Positions 25,618-32,781 of a stretch of DNA of 37,582 nucleotides are shown in pieces. The stretch's first letter is position 1, and every line of letters begins with the position of its first letter. The stretch spans positions 1 to 37,582 of the forward strand of contig MWCT01000021.1 in NCBI GenBank assembly GCA_002070185.1. Direction: 5' to 3'. Position numbers and translations under genes: made by a program. This DNA comes from a candidate division BRC1 bacterium ADurb.Bin183. GTDB taxonomy: Bacteria; Sumerlaeota; Sumerlaeia; MWCT01. The notes beneath the pieces are model-generated. The model was not told the DNA's origin. It saw only the letters and a program-made list of their open reading frames with translations, and did no database searches.

Positions 25618-27025
25618 AAAAAATTGGAACGAAGGTAAAGGATTTGATCCAGTAGGGGACGCGTTTCATGAATTTACAGGAATATTTGATGGGAACAATA
25701 AAACAATATCTAATTTATATATTAATCGCCCGGAGGAAACAATGATTGGGTTATTTTCCAGAAGTTTTAATTCCCAAATCAGAAATCTTACACTATTAAA
25801 TATATACACTTTAGGGAAGAATAAGGTTGGGTCAATTGCTGGTGTGGAAGGGCATATTATTAATTGTCATACGGTTGGTGAAGTAAGGGCGATAGATGGA
25901 ATAGTTGGTGGTATTGCTGCTTCTTTCGCTAGAATTGAAAATTGCTCATTTAGAGGAATTGTTAAAGGTGATAATGAGCAAATTGGAAGATTGATTGGTG
26001 GCTTGGCAGGATCTGACAGTTGGATAAAGAACTCTTACTCATTTGCTAATGTTATAGGTGTATCTTATGTGGGGGGGCTAATTGGGGATTCCGGAAGTAT
26101 TCAAAAATCATATTCTTGTTCAAATGTTATAGGCGTTGATTATGTAGGCGGCTTATTTGGCAAAGGCGGGGGGGCAGAAAATTGTTACTCTACAGGAAAG
26201 GTTATCGGACAAAATTGTGTCGGCGGGCTGGGTGGAATCAATTATGGTGTTGTGAAAAACTGCTATGCCACTAGTCCGACTTCGGGAACAAAATATGTGG
26301 ACGGTTTAATCGGGATCGCCATAGCTGACTATACGGCTCGCGTGGAAGATTCCTTTTTTGATATCAACACAACCAATCAGGATGACGGTCATTATGGAGG
26401 CAGGACAACCGATGAAATGATGAATCCGGAGACGTTCACAAACTGGGATTTTGAAAATGTCTGGTGGATGATTCCGGGGAAAACGTATCCGCTTTTGAGA
26501 CCGGTGCGGTATGTGGGGTTAAACATCAAACCAGAGCAATCTTTTGGACTTCCCGCGGAATTTAAAATTATTTTTGACGAACCGGTGCGAAATTTTACGT
26601 TCGATGATGTTGACATCTCTCTCTCAACTGTTGGAGGCATCCTTGGCACGCTGACGCCCGATGATGCGCCGACAACGATCACCGCGATGGACTGTTTCAC
26701 CACATGGACGCTGCGTCTGGAAGATGCGGCGTCAACAACGGGTCTGATTGTGATGCGACTCCCAGTTGCGGCTGCCATGAACGCCGCCAATTATCCGACA
26801 ACCGAAAGCGTAACGCTGATTCTGCCGCTCATCGAGCCCCTCTTCGGCGACCTCAACGCCGATGGCGTCATCAACACCCTCGACCGCGACATACTCATTG
26901 CCCTCATCCTCGACCCGAAGAGTCTCTGGCATTCCCGACTTCTCCTCCCCTCCGCCGCCGACATCAACAAAGACGGCGTCATTAATGTCGCCGATATCAT
27001 CTCGCTGATAACGTATTTGAAATAA
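25436..27025 (+). CDS. Secreted GLUG-repeat protein with C-terminal type I dockerin, copy 1
   Basis: ATG 25436 follows GGGGG at a five-base distance and starts a signal peptide ending NYAMA-Q; 529 residues. After ISTIEDLQKIG...YPLNGNYILVNDI comes a run of GLUG-type beta-solenoid repeats (about residues 75-320; YVGGLIG, NCYSTGKVIGQNCVGGLGG and similar, 20-25 residues apart). An Ig-like segment follows (about 360-465, FKIIFDEPVRNFTFDDVDISLS). The end is a dockerin: two calcium-loop repeats DLNADGVINTLDRDI and DINKDGVINVADIISL joined by a linker. Dockerins bind cohesins, so the protein is probably displayed on, or assembled into, an extracellular complex; no cohesin is visible here. The 5' half is AT-rich and the dockerin end C-rich, unlike each other. 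Confidence 0.9.
   Translation: MSRHCLSISCICIHVIFSFINYAMAQIPISTIEDLQKIGNDPAYPLNGNYILVNDIEASATKNWNEGKGFDPVGDAFHEFTGIFDGNNKTISNLYINRPEETMIGLFSRSFNSQIRNLTLLNIYTLGKNKVGSIAGVEGHIINCHTVGEVRAIDGIVGGIAASFARIENCSFRGIVKGDNEQIGRLIGGLAGSDSWIKNSYSFANVIGVSYVGGLIGDSGSIQKSYSCSNVIGVDYVGGLFGKGGGAENCYSTGKVIGQNCVGGLGGINYGVVKNCYATSPTSGTKYVDGLIGIAIADYTARVEDSFFDINTTNQDDGHYGGRTTDEMMNPETFTNWDFENVWWMIPGKTYPLLRPVRYVGLNIKPEQSFGLPAEFKIIFDEPVRNFTFDDVDISLSTVGGILGTLTPDDAPTTITAMDCFTTWTLRLEDAASTTGLIVMRLPVAAAMNAANYPTTESVTLILPLIEPLFGDLNADGVINTLDRDILIALILDPKSLWHSRLLLPSAADINKDGVINVADIISLITYLK
26841..27000 (+). repeat. 160-bp direct repeat, copy 1 (dockerin coding region)
   Basis: Identical by eye to 28624-28783, and still identical for a further 29 bases after one C/T change, through the stop codon. 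It encodes both calcium-binding loops of the dockerin. Confidence 0.93.
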
Positions 27026-27052
27026 TATATCAGAAACGAATCGTGTCTTGAC

Positions 27053-27079
27053 AAAATGCTGAGAATGACCCCAAAAGCC
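27053..27079. repeat. Short flank element, copy 2 of 3 (TGACCCC type)
   Basis: AAAATGCTGAGAATGACCCC followed by AAAAGCC lies between the two GLUG-dockerin genes. Just upstream, ACGAATCGTGT then TTGACA is shared with the flank of copy 3. On the minus strand this reads GGGGTCA, a short spacer, then TTGTCAA. Confidence 0.6.
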
Positions 27080-27135
27080 TTGATAATTACATTGATGGAA
27101 CAGTTCGCCGTATGAGTTGGCATTCAATTTATCTC

Positions 27136-27376
27136 AATGAAGAATCCATTTATTCTTTCTATAAGCAACTCTTCAAAAAAGATTGGGGGATGAAATGAGC
27201 CGACATTGCCTATCAATCTCATGCATATGTATTCATGTAATATTTTCGTTCATTAATTATGCTATGGCACAGATTCCGATTTCAACAATCGAAGATTTAC
27301 AGAAGATCGGAAATGATCCCGCCTATCCTTTGAATGGCAATTATATTTTAGTGAATGACATTGAAGCGTCAGCAAC
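27136..27376 (+). repeat. 241-bp direct repeat, copy 2 (leader and 5' end of GLUG-dockerin gene)
   Basis: Second copy of 25377-25617, offset by 1,759 bases, with no differences seen. The exact identity outside as well as inside the coding region points to recent duplication or gene conversion. Confidence 0.95.
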
Positions 27377-28808
27377 GAAGAATTGGAATGATGGAAAAGG
27401 GTTTAACCCTATAGGGAATCGTCAAAATGAATTCACTGGAATATTTGATGGATGTAATAGAACAATCCTTAACCTCATGATTAATCGTCCTGATGCAAGT
27501 TTTGTAGGATTATTCTCTTCATGTAACAACTCAACAATAAATAATATCATATTATGTAACGTATATATTATTGGAAAATCATCTGTTGGGGCTATTGCGG
27601 GAATCGGAAGCAATCATCGCAATTGTCATGTTTCTGGTTATATTTCAGGCGAAACAGTAGTGGGAGGAATTGTTGGAGAACGAGGTTTGCTCATTAACTG
27701 TTCCACAAGTGGAACAGTTAATGCCGAAAGCAATGTCGGAGGATTAACTGGCGCGGATTCGTGGATTGAAAATTCATTCTCGAACTGTAATGTTACTGGA
27801 GACATATATGTCGGTGGCTTGGCGGGCAATTTGGGTTTTGGCATATATTTAAAAAACAGTTATAGTGCAGGGGAAATCACGGGTATTAAGAATGTTGGCG
27901 GTTTGGTGGGTATGAATATTGGCGCTATTGTTAATTGTTTTTCAACAAGCGCGGTGGTTGGAGATTGCCCCTATATTGGAGGGCTTGTCGGCATAAACCA
28001 TGCTTTTATTCAAAATTGTTATGTCTCTGGGCCTGTTTCCGGATTTGAGGATGTCGGCGGTATCGCTGGATATTCAATGGTTAAGCCCTCTGGTATTATG
28101 TATCGAATTATTGATGCTTTTTTTGACAAGAGCACAACTGGTCAATATAATGAATTTTGGTTGTATAATGAAAAGGGAATACCCAAATCTACTATAGAAA
28201 TGATGGCTCTCGTTACATTCACAAACTGGGATTTTGAAAATGTCTGGTGGATGATTCCGGGGAAAACGTATCCGCTTTTAAGACCGGTGCGATATGTGGG
28301 GTTGAACATCAAACCAGAGCAAATGGCTGGGCTGCCGGCGGAATATAAAATTATTTTTGATGAGCCGGTGCGAAATTTTACATTCGATGATGTTGACCTG
28401 TCCCTCTCAACTGTTGGAGGCATCCTCGGCACGCTGACCCCCGATGATGCGACGACAACAATCACCGCTATGGACTGCTTCACCACATGGACGCTGCGCT
28501 TAGAGGATGCGGCATCCACAATGGGTCTGATTGTGATGCGTCTGCCTGTCGCGGCTGCCATGAACGCCGCCAATTATCCCACCACCGAAAGCGCAACGCT
28601 GATTCTGCCGCTTATCGAGCCCATCTTCGGCGACCTCAACGCCGATGGCGTCATCAACACCCTCGACCGCGACATACTCATTGCCCTCATCCTCGACCCG
28701 AAGAGTCTCTGGCATTCCCGACTTCTCCTCCCCTCCGCCGCCGACATCAACAAAGACGGCGTCATTAATGTCGCCGATATCATTTCGCTGATAACGTATT
28801 TGAAATAA
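27195..28808 (+). CDS. Secreted GLUG-repeat protein with C-terminal type I dockerin, copy 2
   Basis: A paralogue of the preceding gene, 537 residues from ATG 27195 with the same ribosome-binding site and signal peptide. The first 61 codons or so and most of the last 200 are the same; the GLUG-repeat core (about residues 75-335) is clearly different in sequence and longer by a net eight residues. Core repeats include NVGGLTGADSWIENS, YVGGLAGN, NVGGLVGMNIG, YIGGLVGINHA and DVGGIAGYS. The Ig-like segment and the double calcium-loop dockerin follow. Same predicted export and cohesin-dependent assembly, but with a different exposed solenoid. The two genes are 169 bases apart and each has its own leader, so separate expression is possible. 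Confidence 0.9.
   Translation: MSRHCLSISCICIHVIFSFINYAMAQIPISTIEDLQKIGNDPAYPLNGNYILVNDIEASATKNWNDGKGFNPIGNRQNEFTGIFDGCNRTILNLMINRPDASFVGLFSSCNNSTINNIILCNVYIIGKSSVGAIAGIGSNHRNCHVSGYISGETVVGGIVGERGLLINCSTSGTVNAESNVGGLTGADSWIENSFSNCNVTGDIYVGGLAGNLGFGIYLKNSYSAGEITGIKNVGGLVGMNIGAIVNCFSTSAVVGDCPYIGGLVGINHAFIQNCYVSGPVSGFEDVGGIAGYSMVKPSGIMYRIIDAFFDKSTTGQYNEFWLYNEKGIPKSTIEMMALVTFTNWDFENVWWMIPGKTYPLLRPVRYVGLNIKPEQMAGLPAEYKIIFDEPVRNFTFDDVDLSLSTVGGILGTLTPDDATTTITAMDCFTTWTLRLEDAASTMGLIVMRLPVAAAMNAANYPTTESATLILPLIEPIFGDLNADGVINTLDRDILIALILDPKSLWHSRLLLPSAADINKDGVINVADIISLITYLK
28624..28783 (+). repeat. 160-bp direct repeat, copy 2 (dockerin coding region)
   Basis: Second copy of 26841-27000, offset 1,783 bases. 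The 24-base difference from the 5' repeat offset equals the eight extra codons in the core of this gene. Confidence 0.93.
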
Positions 28809-28838
28809 TATATTCATAAAACGAATCGTGTTTTGACC

Positions 28839-28863
28839 AAAAGCCGGGAATGCCCCCAAAAAG
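28839..28863. repeat. Short flank element, copy 3 of 3
   Basis: AAAAGCCGGGAATGCCCCC followed by AAAAAG, preceded by ACGAATCGTGTTTTGACC. This copy has TGCCCCC where the other two have TGACCCC. It closes the duplicated block on its right side. Confidence 0.55.
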
Positions 28864-28938
28864 TTTCATAATTCCCAAGCGGAAAACAAAGACGATTATT
28901 GGGTTTATGTGTGAATTTTTTTAAAACATCTGCTGCAT

Positions 28939-31116
28939 CTATTTCCATGGTGCTCCGTTGTTGCGGGACATTTGGGATTGGACGGTTTGCCATTTTTCGT
29001 TGATGCGGCTTTGAGCGGCGATTTCCCAAAAGGAGGTATCCCGCAATCGCAATCCCATGACGGCGGTAATCCATGCATGTCCCCATCCGCTTTCGACAGA
29101 CCAAGGACCCCAGCCCACATCGGCTGGGCTTGCCCAAAAATCCCATTTATCAAAATCAAACGCTCGCAGCCATGCGCCGTTTATAGTGGGCATTGATTCC
29201 GAGCGTGCCTGAATCCGACAGAGAAAGGCAGTCAAGCGATCTTCCGCCGCCTTCAATTCGGCGTCGCCTGTTGCGGCGGCGGCTTCGTGGAGTCCAAGCA
29301 TCGCAAACCCCAAAGTGTAAAGCGTGTCACATACCGGATCTCCGTTTTGCTGAATGAGCGGCGTTTCGCCGGTTCCATACTCGGCGTTTGATTGAGGTAT
29401 TTTGTAATGACCGCCCCCAACGCCATGCAGCCATTCCTGAATACCCCCGCAGGAAACTTGGCGCTCGAGAAGCTCGGAGGCAACGCGATACAGCCATTCG
29501 CGGTGTTGCGGCTGGTCGTCCGCGCGTATCAGCCATGCAAGGCAGAGGAGCATACGCGCCCTTTCGATGTTGTCCTTCCAGAGCCATTGATTGGGATAGC
29601 CCTGCATCATCCGACCGATAGCCGCTCGGGAAGTTTCTAAAAACGGCTGATATCCGGTTTTGTCATAAGCCCACAGGTAACAAGCCCAGAGATAAGACTC
29701 GAAATGAGGGGAGTAGTGGACAGTTTCGGCATCGGCGTAATGTCTCCATCCATTGCGCTCAAGGTCGGCGATATCAATGCGCGATCCGCGGAATCCTAAT
29801 TTCCCAGTCGTGCGGAAATTGGCAAGAATCCCGCGTAAAATCGGCTCATCCCAGCGGTCAGTCTTCAAAACGGACGCCGTTAGAATGGTTCCCAAAAGGA
29901 CGCGGGCGTTGTCGTCGCCATAGTTTGCAATCCACCAAGGTTTTGAGATGTCGCCCCAAGCAATTAGACCGTAAGCGGGATGCTCGGGATTCCCTCTCGG
30001 TCCGCCGCAGAGTCCGGAATTAAAATAGACATAGTCCTGCAAATTAGCGGCGATTGCGGCGCTCTCGCGTTTCCCGGTCAGCAGCGCATCCAAGGCGAAA
30101 TTCATGGCAACCTCGCTGTTGCAGTCCGCTCGAAGAGGCAGACGATGCTTCTGATTGCCATCCCATCCAATTTCCGACACAATCCCTTCGAGGACGCCAA
30201 GGCTGCCATCAGCGGATTCATCGGATTCAATTGGTGCGATTGAAGATGTGCAAACATCAACTTTAAGCAGCCGGTGAATTTCTTCAACTCGGGAGGGCGC
30301 GACAAGCAATCCCGAACGGCGATACCAGTTTATGGAGGCATCAAAGGCTTGACGCTCCGCATCCTGCGGTAAATAATCGGAACGTCCCAAGGCAGGACGG
30401 ACGCGGGGTTCCCATTGCAAGTTCAAATCTCCGACGTCAGGATTCAACCATCGAAGAATCCAAATCCACAAAGCGCGCACTTGTGCATGCGGCGCAAATC
30501 TTCCCTGAACGAAACCGCTGAGCCGCGTTGTGGAAATCAACACAGAATCGCCGGGAATTTCAAAAAGCAAAGCATGCGCCTCAGGCGGCAATCCATAAAC
30601 CGCCTTGTCATATCCAGCCACGTGAGCGCCGACCAACAGCGCACGCTCGGGATTGGAGGGTATATAATGGCAGCCGTTCAGCATCAGGATTTGATAAGAC
30701 GGCAGAGCCGGTCCAAGACCGTCAGGCGCCACAACCGCCCGCTCCCGTTTAAACTTTTTAACCGCTTCCAGATTCAACCCCGGAATCCAAGAAGGATATT
30801 CGATGAAAAGACGCAACTTTTTTTGTCGGGCGCGATTGAGCCATTCAATAGAAAAAGGCGTTCGAGTGTCGGGATAACCGTCTGCCAGCAATAGAACGCC
30901 GCCGCCCGCAGGAGCAGCTTCGATGGCTTGAGTTGCCGAGTCAAAGCGCGGGACACAACCGTATGAGCGAACAATAACACGATAAAGATCATTGTCGGCT
31001 CTGCAACAAAAAATAAGTTTTTCATGACCGGACGGTTGAGACTTTAATAAAGGGGTGCAGGCGGAAGCAAAGGCGCAAACGAATCCGACAAAGACGCAAG
31101 ATCTAAAAAATATCAT
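28939..31116 (-). CDS. Large lipoprotein with probable six-hairpin (alpha/alpha)6 glycosidase-like domain
   Basis: ATG 31116 is seven bases after AAGGAG; longer in-frame starts at 31122 and 31191 are less well placed. The 725-residue protein opens with a lipoprotein signal (IFFRSCVFVGFVCAFASAC, lipobox ASAC). Residues about 25-240 look like an alpha/beta Rossmann-type domain (AAPAGGGVLLLADGYPDT, IPGDSVLISTTRL). The C-terminal 400 residues are rich in helical hairpins with paired aromatic and acidic residues (HFESYLWACYLWAYDKTGY, IERARMLLCLAWLIRADD, VCDTLYTLGFAMLGLHEA, WGHAWITAVMGL). That periodicity suits an alpha-barrel glycosidase or lyase. I cannot name the family or a catalytic residue. 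It lies among glycan-active secreted proteins and convergent with the dockerin genes. Confidence 0.72.
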   Translation of the reverse strand: MIFFRSCVFVGFVCAFASACTPLLKSQPSGHEKLIFCCRADNDLYRVIVRSYGCVPRFDSATQAIEAAPAGGGVLLLADGYPDTRTPFSIEWLNRARQKKLRLFIEYPSWIPGLNLEAVKKFKRERAVVAPDGLGPALPSYQILMLNGCHYIPSNPERALLVGAHVAGYDKAVYGLPPEAHALLFEIPGDSVLISTTRLSGFVQGRFAPHAQVRALWIWILRWLNPDVGDLNLQWEPRVRPALGRSDYLPQDAERQAFDASINWYRRSGLLVAPSRVEEIHRLLKVDVCTSSIAPIESDESADGSLGVLEGIVSEIGWDGNQKHRLPLRADCNSEVAMNFALDALLTGKRESAAIAANLQDYVYFNSGLCGGPRGNPEHPAYGLIAWGDISKPWWIANYGDDNARVLLGTILTASVLKTDRWDEPILRGILANFRTTGKLGFRGSRIDIADLERNGWRHYADAETVHYSPHFESYLWACYLWAYDKTGYQPFLETSRAAIGRMMQGYPNQWLWKDNIERARMLLCLAWLIRADDQPQHREWLYRVASELLERQVSCGGIQEWLHGVGGGHYKIPQSNAEYGTGETPLIQQNGDPVCDTLYTLGFAMLGLHEAAAATGDAELKAAEDRLTAFLCRIQARSESMPTINGAWLRAFDFDKWDFWASPADVGWGPWSVESGWGHAWITAVMGLRLRDTSFWEIAAQSRINEKWQTVQSQMSRNNGAPWK

Positions 31117-31308
31117 AAACATTCTCCTTCCATCGAGATTACTGCAAATAAGTATTATCCGAATAAAGAGATAAATAATGCGCCGTTCCATCTTTCAATA
31201 ATATGATTTCAGATATTTTATTAGCGTGTTGTCAATCGCTTTTCTCGGCGCCAGCCGCCATGCCGATTCATCTTCTCAGGGGGCAACCGCGCTGTTCAAT
31301 CTGCGTCT

Positions 31309-31379
31309 CTGGGGTCAATCATCTCGATTAGCTTAATTTGTTGTTGACATGTCCCATGCCTATCTATCAGAATCTTTTC
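31309..31379 (+). repeat. 71-bp GGGGTCA repeat, copy A
   Basis: It starts CTGGGGTCAATCA and ends CTATCAGAATCTTTTC. It matches 32710-32780 with seven differences, all transitions. Copy B abuts the start codon of the Y1 transposase, so copy A is probably the left end of a lost or moved copy, or a REP-like target element. Confidence 0.85.
31344..31370 (+). promoter_or_regulatory. Candidate promoter inside repeat copy A
   Basis: TTGACA (31344) and TATCAG (31365) are 15 bases apart. Both boxes and the following bases are unchanged in copy B, whereas four of the seven differences fall in the spacer between them, as expected for a functional promoter. Confidence 0.35.
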
Positions 31380-31449
31380 AATAATGAGAAGAAACGGCAA
31401 CTTCTTATACAGAAAGAAACAGCCTGCGTGTGCTATTTTATACAGGTCG

Positions 31450-31455
31450 TATAAT
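31450..31455 (+). promoter_or_regulatory. TATAAT box before the nuclease gene
   Basis: A perfect TATAAT lies 28 bases before the chosen GTG start. No recognisable -35 box lies 17 bases upstream, so this is only a candidate -10 element. Confidence 0.3.
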
Positions 31456-31483
31456 TATATTAGGCATGAAAGAAGGTTGTAAA

Positions 31484-32587
31484 GTGGCAATCGCTAATCA
31501 CATTGAAAAGGTTCGGCAGGGTCTCCGTGAGGGCAGATTTACTTCTGAAGCAGCTGTTTCACAGGGGATACTTTTGCCCGCTCTGCATGAGCTAGGGTGG
31601 CCGGTCTTCGATACATCAATAGTAATTCCAGAATATTCGGTTGAAGGTCGCCGTGTCGATTATGCATTATGCCACCCACAAAATCGCCCAGCGGTATTCA
31701 TCGAGGTCAAAAAGGTTGGATTATCAGAAGGAGCGGAACGACAGCTATTCGAATATGCTTTTCATCTTGGGGTGCCGATGGCAATCCTGACGGACGGTCA
31801 AGAATGGAGTTTTTACCTTCCTGGTGAGCAAGGGCGCTATGATGAACGTAGGGTTTATAAACTCGACCTTCTTGAACGGGATGTTGCTGAAGCAGAAAGC
31901 AGGCTAAAAAGATACCTCAGCTTCGACAATGTCAGTTCAGGAGCCGCACTCAAAGCTGCACGATCAGATTATCAAAATGTAGCAAGAATACGAATTATCA
32001 AATCTAATTTCCCTAAAGCGTGGGAAGCGTTACTTAAAGAGCAGGATTCATTATTGTTGGATCTTCTTGCTGAAAAGGTTGAAGATCTTTGTGGTTATAA
32101 ACCAGATTTGGATACATGTAGTCAGTATCTTGAACTCCAGATACAGAACAGCATGCATCATGATAAATATGAATCTGAAATAATACCTCCGGTTAAGCAA
32201 ACGAAGCCATTCTCTCGATCTACACACCACGTTCACACTCGAACCATTGATAATTTCAAATTTGTATTTAAGGGTAAAGAATTTAAAGCTCGATCGGCAA
32301 TAGAGGTTATGATTAAACTTTTTCAATTGTTGTCTCAAGAGGATAATGGATTTCTTGATAGATTTGCATCACGTAAACATGGCAAGAAGCGGCGATATCT
32401 TTCAAAAAACAAAAAAGATTTATATCCCGGTCGTCCTGATTTAGTAGAACGAAACTCTGTTGAAGTTGTGGCAGGATGGTGGTTGGGAACCAATTATAGT
32501 CGGCGAAGCATTCAAGATATAATCGAATTAGCACTTGAGGTTGCCGGGTCGCAACTGCGCAATGCGACCAAAATAAATGTATTGTGA
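31484..32587 (+). CDS. Solitary HsdR N-terminal-like nuclease-domain protein
   Basis: The frame opens at 31430, but GTG 31484 lies seven bases after AAGG and gives the family N-terminus MAIANHIEKVRQGL; 367 residues. The N-terminal 130 residues match the HsdR_N type of PD-(D/E)xK nuclease: SEAAVSQGILLPALHELGWPVFDTSIVIPE, then RRVDYAL with the metal-binding Asp, PAVFIEVKK with the E-x-K pair, and LTDGQEWSFYLP. There is no helicase part. The C-terminal region (about 245-367) holds a second compact domain (FKFVFKGKEFKARSAIEVMIKLFQLL, then RRYLSKNKKDLYPGRPDL) that I do not recognise. No methylase or specificity gene is nearby, so it is not a classical type I restriction system. It lies between the two 71-bp repeat copies. 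Confidence 0.8.
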   Translation: MAIANHIEKVRQGLREGRFTSEAAVSQGILLPALHELGWPVFDTSIVIPEYSVEGRRVDYALCHPQNRPAVFIEVKKVGLSEGAERQLFEYAFHLGVPMAILTDGQEWSFYLPGEQGRYDERRVYKLDLLERDVAEAESRLKRYLSFDNVSSGAALKAARSDYQNVARIRIIKSNFPKAWEALLKEQDSLLLDLLAEKVEDLCGYKPDLDTCSQYLELQIQNSMHHDKYESEIIPPVKQTKPFSRSTHHVHTRTIDNFKFVFKGKEFKARSAIEVMIKLFQLLSQEDNGFLDRFASRKHGKKRRYLSKNKKDLYPGRPDLVERNSVEVVAGWWLGTNYSRRSIQDIIELALEVAGSQLRNATKINVL

Positions 32588-32709
32588 TCTATTGCCCAAC
32601 CACCGCATCAACTCGGATTGGCAATTCCGCCACGCAGCATTGCCTGCCGGTTACGCGTGACGTTGCGTTTCTCTCGGTTCAATACATCTACCTCCTCGCC
32701 ACAGTCCCG

Positions 32710-32780
32710 CTGGGGTCAATCACCTCGATTAGCTCGATTTGTTGTTGACATGCCTCGCGCCTATCTATCAGAATCTTTTC
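32710..32780 (+). repeat. 71-bp GGGGTCA repeat, copy B
   Basis: Second copy of 31309-31379, offset 1,401 bases. It contains an internal direct repeat CTCGATT-AG-CTCGATT that is intact only in this copy. It runs to within two bases of the transposase start codon and includes the same TTGACA (32745) and TATCAG (32766) boxes. Confidence 0.85.
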
Positions 32781-32781
32781 C

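Larger units (their letters stand above)
31117..31483. other. 367-base divergent intergenic region
   Basis: No gene is supported here. The region holds the start signals of the minus-strand lipoprotein (a TTGACA on the minus strand at 31230-31235, with no ideal -10 box), the first 71-bp GGGGTCA repeat (31309-31379), and a TATAAT at 31450 before the nuclease gene. Bases 31192-31308 show nothing I can interpret. Confidence 0.6.

Noticed and set aside
30415..30894. A 159-codon plus-strand frame within the large lipoprotein gene
   Set aside because: It is basic, unstructured and without signals; the opposite frame is a continuous 725-residue exported protein.
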